Source: Terana coerulea
Lineage: Eukaryota; Basidiomycota; Agaricomycetes; Polyporales; Phanerochaetaceae
Direction: 5' to 3'
Assembly: GCA_024811115.1 (NCBI GenBank)
Contig: JAKOGH010000384.1
Coordinates: forward strand, 1-37,933
Length of the DNA stretch: 37,933 nt
In this document: in pieces, positions 34,060 through 37,933 of the stretch
How the letters are laid out: each line of letters starts with the position of its first letter
Position numbering within the stretch: position 1 is the first letter of the stretch
Notes under the pieces: model-generated
The model's input: the letters and a program-made list of their open reading frames with translations, nothing else
Database searches by the model: none
What the model was told of the DNA's origin: nothing
Program-made: the position numbers and the translations under genes

Positions 34060-35335
34060 ATGACGCGAGGTTGGAGACTCCCCGTAGAACTCCTTCACAT
34101 CATCGTCTCCGAGGTCATTGCGGGCCATGTAGACGGAGTCATTGGAGGCCCTTTTACTCTTCAGCGACCGGGAGAGGTAAATATAAATACAGTAAGTAGC
34201 AAATCCATGCTATAACATGCATTGCGTACCTAAAAGTTGGTTGTAGAAACCATTGGTGGAGCCGGACCCGGTCGAGGCGTTGCTAGCGACCTCATTCCAA
34301 TTTCGCTGCGTAACCCAGGAAATCCTCTCTCAGTGTCTGAGCATTCCACTTGACAAATCAGGCGTTGTAAAGTGCGTAGCTGAGCTACCATAGCTACACG
34401 CAGCTCACCTGCCCTTACCAGTCTCGAAGTGCACCCCCGAGCGCGTCTGCAAGACGTCCTTGACCTGCACGCCTCCGATGGTGCGCTCCTGCGCGACAAA
34501 GCGCATCTAAAACACCTCGCACGTCACTCAGACGTCATCGCCGTATATGTACACCTGCACGCTTGCCTACAAAACCTTCGCAGCGCGTCGGACGTCATGG
34601 ACTACATCGTGCGCGAGTGCGAGGCGAACCTTCCGTCCAGCCGGATGCTGCTCGTGCAGGACTGTATGGCTATGTGCAGGCGCGCGTGGGGTCATTGGGC
34701 AGAGGTCGCCTCGGCAATGGAAAACGCGCCGCGTGCCTTCCAAGGGCGCATCTGGGGACATATGTCCGATTTTTGTGTTGCGCATGATACAGGTGCGCTT
34801 GGCTATCTGAACACTGAAGCTTGTCTATCATGCCTGATGCTTGGCATAGTATGGGCGTGGCAAATTCTTGCGACAACACTAGCTCTGGACGTGGAGAAGC
34901 TAATGTCCGCAGAAGAGCGGCAGCAGACTGAAGACTGGGACAACATTGACCAAGGGCTTCTGGAGGTACGGTTCTAATACTATTATACGCGAATCTCTAC
35001 TCAACAAACGCAGCATGAGCTTAAATACTCATCATTGGACATCGACACGCTCTGCACTTGGTTCGATCACTACAAGAGATTTGAAACGGCTCTTAATCCG
35101 AGCATATCCCAGGAGGAATCTGTCGGAGAAGCCAGGGTACGCTCATCCTTCCCTTTGCATGACGTATAACAATGATAACTCGGCGGCCCAGCTCAACATC
35201 TTCTGCATTACCCTCAAAGAGTTTTGCAGCATCCAACTCCTTGCCTCCGACCCACGGTACAAGGACTGCATCAAGAAAGCGCGGTCGCTGGAGAAAACGG
35301 CGCGGAGACATATGAAGGCGCTAGAGGAGCATTAG
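34060..35335 (+). CDS. Unrecognised six-exon gene, family member C (intact)
   Basis: Exons 34060-34176, 34247-34371, 34422-34792, 34850-34965, 35014-35136 and 35192-35335 give 996 nt or 331 aa. Intron phases (0, 2, 1, 0, 0) and the lengths of exons 1, 4 and 5 match family gene A exactly. The protein begins RLPVELLHIIVSEVIAGHVD, an LPxEL start that weakly recalls an F-box. The middle exon is helical with scattered Cys, and the last exon is Lys/Arg-rich (RYKDCIKKARSLEKTARRHM). Intron 3 (34793-34849) is 57 nt with no in-frame stop, so the open frame runs through it and would mislead an ORF-based call. Its removal is supported by the phase match to gene A and the homologous intron in relic B. No signal peptide or catalytic motif is visible. 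Function unknown. Confidence 0.78.
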
Positions 35336-35560
35336 CCCGTGGACCTTTGTAGAGCCAGCATGGATACCACCAGCAGCTTGACCGAGCAGTTACGGCATTG
35401 AGCCCGTGCTGTTCGCGTGATGCACCGTATACGACCAATGTCGTCGTGAGGAAGGCAAGCACGTATTCGAGATGCACAGGCAAGCTTCTTAGTAGACCAC
35501 ACACAAGTTCGTCCTGCTTAGACCCACGTTCATAGCCTATTTTTATGCACAAGACTCATC
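35336..35560. other. 3' flank of family gene C
   Basis: No feature is supported in this short stretch. Composition changes abruptly to AT-rich just beyond it. Confidence 0.4.
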
Positions 35561-36480
35561 AGTCGCGCCCTAATAAGTATCGCCATTCCAGTCATATGCG
35601 TGACCCCGGTCGCCTTCATCTGGAAAAACCCCTCTTTCTAATCTATGCTTTATGCTTCTTATTTAACACTAAGTTGTTTATTATGCTCTTTTTCGCTTTT
35701 TGTGAAAGTGTATTCTTTAAAATATAGTTTATTTAGCTAATCTACATCTATTAGCTTGCTAAACAGCCCATTGCCTTTTAACATTCTAATCTGCTGATTA
35801 TTAATGGCTTTTTACTACCTAATTGACTTCTTATCCCTTACCAATGCCTTATTGCATTCTTTCATTAGCTCATTTACTATATTCCTTTTTATCTAATTTC
35901 TCACTATTGCATATTTTATCAGTAGCTTATTATTAGCTTTTTACTTATTTGCTTGTTATTTGTATCATATTTATGACATTATCTAGAGCTTATGACACTT
36001 ATTTTGCTATTGCTTTTATTTATTACTTGGACTCTTATTATTGTATTGCTTAAAGCTAATTTAGTTCTATGTCCTCCTTTTTCTGCCAATCAGCTAATCT
36101 ATATACTTATACTATTACACTTTTAGTGTTAATGTAGCTACTATTCTCTATTTCAGCCTAGTTGGCACATAAATGCATAATGGATTCCTTATTAGACTAG
36201 TTTTCAAAGTGCACAAAGCTTTAAGGATATTGTTAATGACAAGTCTGAAGCTCTTTAATATTACCTTTATAACCTAATACATAAGCTCTGTACAATTGCT
36301 AAAAAAGAGCTGCTTTTGCCTAGAATGTCTATATTCTTATATAATTGCCATTTGCCACAGTTGAACAACAAGTTGCAATCAATTTTAAATATCACAATAG
36401 CTCTAAAAGAGTGACTGCTTCACAGACGACCGAAGCAATTCACACTGTATGCTTTTGTTAATGGGCCGAGGCTCAAAAAA
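35560..36480. other. AT-rich, T-biased block
   Basis: About 900 bp is strongly AT-rich, with T dominating the plus strand and CG dinucleotides nearly absent. The hexamer TTAGCT or its complement AGCTAA recurs (for example near 35736, 35751, 35874, 35933, 36057 and 36093). There is no reading frame of note. It looks like heavily mutated repeat DNA, but I cannot identify an element. Confidence 0.5.
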
Positions 36481-36503
36481 GGATGACCAGAAATAACCAC
36501 AAT

Positions 36504-36577
36504 GCACCCAGAAGGACTTGAACCCAGGACCACCTGGGTAAACGCGCCCAGTAGATTAACAACTGCGCCATAGCGGC
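36504..36577 (-). other. tRNA-like sequence (pseudo-tRNA or SINE head)
   Basis: On the minus strand an A-box-like TGGCGCAGTTGTT is followed by CTGGG and CCCAG able to pair around an 8-nt loop, then a good B-box GGTTCAAGTCC. The T-stem 3' side is mismatched, no acceptor stem forms (GCCGCTA has no partner) and the D-arm is irregular. It therefore cannot fold as a working tRNA. A degenerate tRNA or the promoter head of a tRNA-derived SINE fits better. Confidence 0.45.
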
Positions 36578-36863
36578 TTGCGTGTATCATCGTACAGAAT
36601 GGTCATAACTTACTGGGTGTATTGAAGCGCCTTAACGTCTTTGAAGCCTTCGCGTTTGGTTGGCGTCATCTTTCATTCCCTCGGTCCCTCATTCCTAACC
36701 GACGCGTTAGCTGCGTCAGCGACCACCTACCGCTGACCAGGACCCAAGCGACACCAACACAAGAGTGGGGGACGCGTGAATTATCGAGCAAGGCTGTTGA
36801 AGGGAGGGGCTTCCTGCAAACGAGGTGACGTGGCCCTCTCGCCGCATCCACTGCTACCCAGAG

Positions 36864-36898
36864 CCGTCCATGGCCGTGCATGCACGGCTTATGGACGG
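36864..36898. repeat. Nested palindrome able to form a cruciform
   Basis: GCCGTGCATGCACGGC (36873-36888) is a perfect 16-bp palindrome. Outside it CCGTCCAT (36864-36871) pairs with ATGGACGG (36891-36898). Together they form a near-continuous hairpin of 16 paired bases per arm. It stands at the left edge of the GC-rich repeat block. Confidence 0.85.
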
Positions 36899-36949
36899 TG
36901 CTTTCATGAATAGGCACCACGCATCCCCCACCAGCAACGAACTCCGCGC

Positions 36950-37500
36950 GCGAACGCCCGCGTAGTCAAGCACGACGCAACAAGCTCAACGCGGCGGCCG
37001 CGACACCGACGCACAAGATGCCGGCGCGCACGACACGACGCGTACGACACGAACGGCGGCGCACAACGCCGACGCCGGCCAGCGCGGGACGTGGTGAAGC
37101 ACAGCACACGCAGGCCGACGTAGGCGAAGCGCCCCGCCGTTACAAAGGGCCGACGTACGACGCGAGGGACCAGCGCAACAAGCTACACAGGCGCGACGCC
37201 GAGAACACAGCACGCGATAACACCAACACCGGCGCTGGCGGGACGTGGCGAAGCACGACGCGCGCAGACCGACGCAGGTGAGCGCGACGCCGACGCACGA
37301 AACCGGCCCGTACAGCACGACGCGAAGCAAGCATAATGCAGGAGGGACAGCGCCGCACGCGACGTACGGTGCCGACGGATGCGCACCACGCCAACGCCGG
37401 GCGCGCAGGACGCCGCGGGCACGCGACGGTGCAGCACCGACCGGCGTCCCCGCGGCGGCCGCGCACGACACGGAGGCCAGGGTAGCCACAGCACGTGGTG
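36950..37500. repeat. GC-rich degenerate tandem repeat block
   Basis: Related stretches recur: GCGGGACGTGGTGAAGCAC near 37082 and GCGGGACGTGGCGAAGCAC near 37238, about 156 bp apart, each followed by an ACGCAGG or CGACGCAGG stretch. GCGCAACAAGCT-type and CGACGCCGACGC-type motifs also repeat. The long frames here on both strands (for example 37245-37604 + and 36986-37522 -) are products of the repeat and GC content, not genes. Confidence 0.5.
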
Positions 37501-37569
37501 ATGTTACTGACATACAACACACAGGTGGGCATGGCGCAGTGCAGGTGAGTATGGTGCATGGTGCATGGG

Positions 37570-37933
37570 CTTACCTGCACAGTACAAGTAGTTTGTTGTG
37601 TTAGGTAGCTTAGTCTTGTATGTAGATAACTAAATATGCAATACAGAGCATCAGGTTAAATTAAGAAGGGGGATTTCTCAGATGACTAGTCAAGCAGTAG
37701 TGGTATTATAGCTGCATGTAAGGAACAAAATAGGACAGTAAGGAAACAAATAGCTGAGAGAATAGGACTAATTGCCCTAATATATAGAACAATTAAGACA
37801 ATTAGCAAAGGACCTCACTAAACTGCCTTATTGGCCTAATGTATCTATTTATCTAGTTGTGTTACTTTGAAGCTTATGTGCAATGAATTAGTGCTTATCA
37901 GCATGCATTAGGCAGGAATAGTAAGGGGTTTTT
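37570..37933. other. AT-rich right end, no feature recognised
   Basis: Composition flips back to AT-rich, with short AGCT and TTAG motifs like those in the 35.6-36.5 kb block. A purine run (AAGAAGGGGGA near 37662) could be a polypurine tract, but no paired terminus is visible before the window ends. Confidence 0.35.

Noticed and set aside
21672..35335. Assignment of the six-exon family as F-box proteins.
   Set aside because: Only the LPxEL-like start fits. The remaining F-box core residues and leucine-rich repeats are not visible, so I left the function open.
36986..37604. Frames of 100-178 codons in the GC-rich right-hand block.
   Set aside because: They follow the degenerate tandem repeat on both strands equally and show Cys/Arg/Val repeats rather than a protein fold.

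Overview
The window looks like nuclear DNA of a filamentous basidiomycete, probably a polypore-type Agaricomycete. The genes have many exons with 50-75 nt GT-AG introns, the coding DNA is GC-rich, and there is a plasma-membrane proton ATPase of fungal length. It also has the large EF-hand plus ZZ-finger protein type that I associate with mushroom-forming fungi. The taxon is inferred from gene style, not from a marker gene. Layout: 1-1.6 kb has no recognised gene but two hairpins. An intact five-exon short-chain dehydrogenase (SDR) lies at 1.98-2.91 kb (+). A 16-exon EF-hand/ZZ-finger/coiled-coil gene lies at 3.28-8.33 kb (+); it has an in-frame TAG near codon 806, either a nonsense mutation or a missed intron. 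The plasma-membrane H+-ATPase (PMA1) lies at 13.34-10.05 kb (-), in six exons with every catalytic motif present. The 8.3 kb from 13.4 to 21.7 kb is GC-rich and I recognise no gene in it. From about 21.7 kb the window becomes accessory in character. Three members of a gene family I do not recognise are spread over 13.7 kb: an intact copy (21.67-22.92 kb), a frameshifted relic (25.76-27.07 kb) and a second intact copy (34.06-35.34 kb). The intact copies have low protein similarity but the same six-exon architecture, with identical lengths for exons 1, 4 and 5 and identical intron phases. Between them lie a second intact SDR gene (25.02-24.08 kb, -), two other decayed reading frames (23.2-23.9 and 32.9-33.7 kb), a 95-bp minisatellite, and two non-autonomous hAT-like DNA transposons of 673 and 667 bp. 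One hAT-like element has a perfect 8-bp target-site duplication. The right end (35.6-37.9 kb) alternates AT-rich, GC-rich degenerate-repeat and AT-rich blocks, with a tRNA-like sequence and a strong palindrome. The two SDR genes belong to an inverted duplication of about 1.4 kb whose copies flank the EF-hand/ZZ and PMA1 genes. The duplication includes promoter sequence, and all five exons have exactly equal lengths. I see no operon-like or pathway logic. The organising themes are duplication, intron-structure conservation and transposon decay. Exon boundaries were derived by hand from splice consensus, frame and, where possible, comparison between paralogues.
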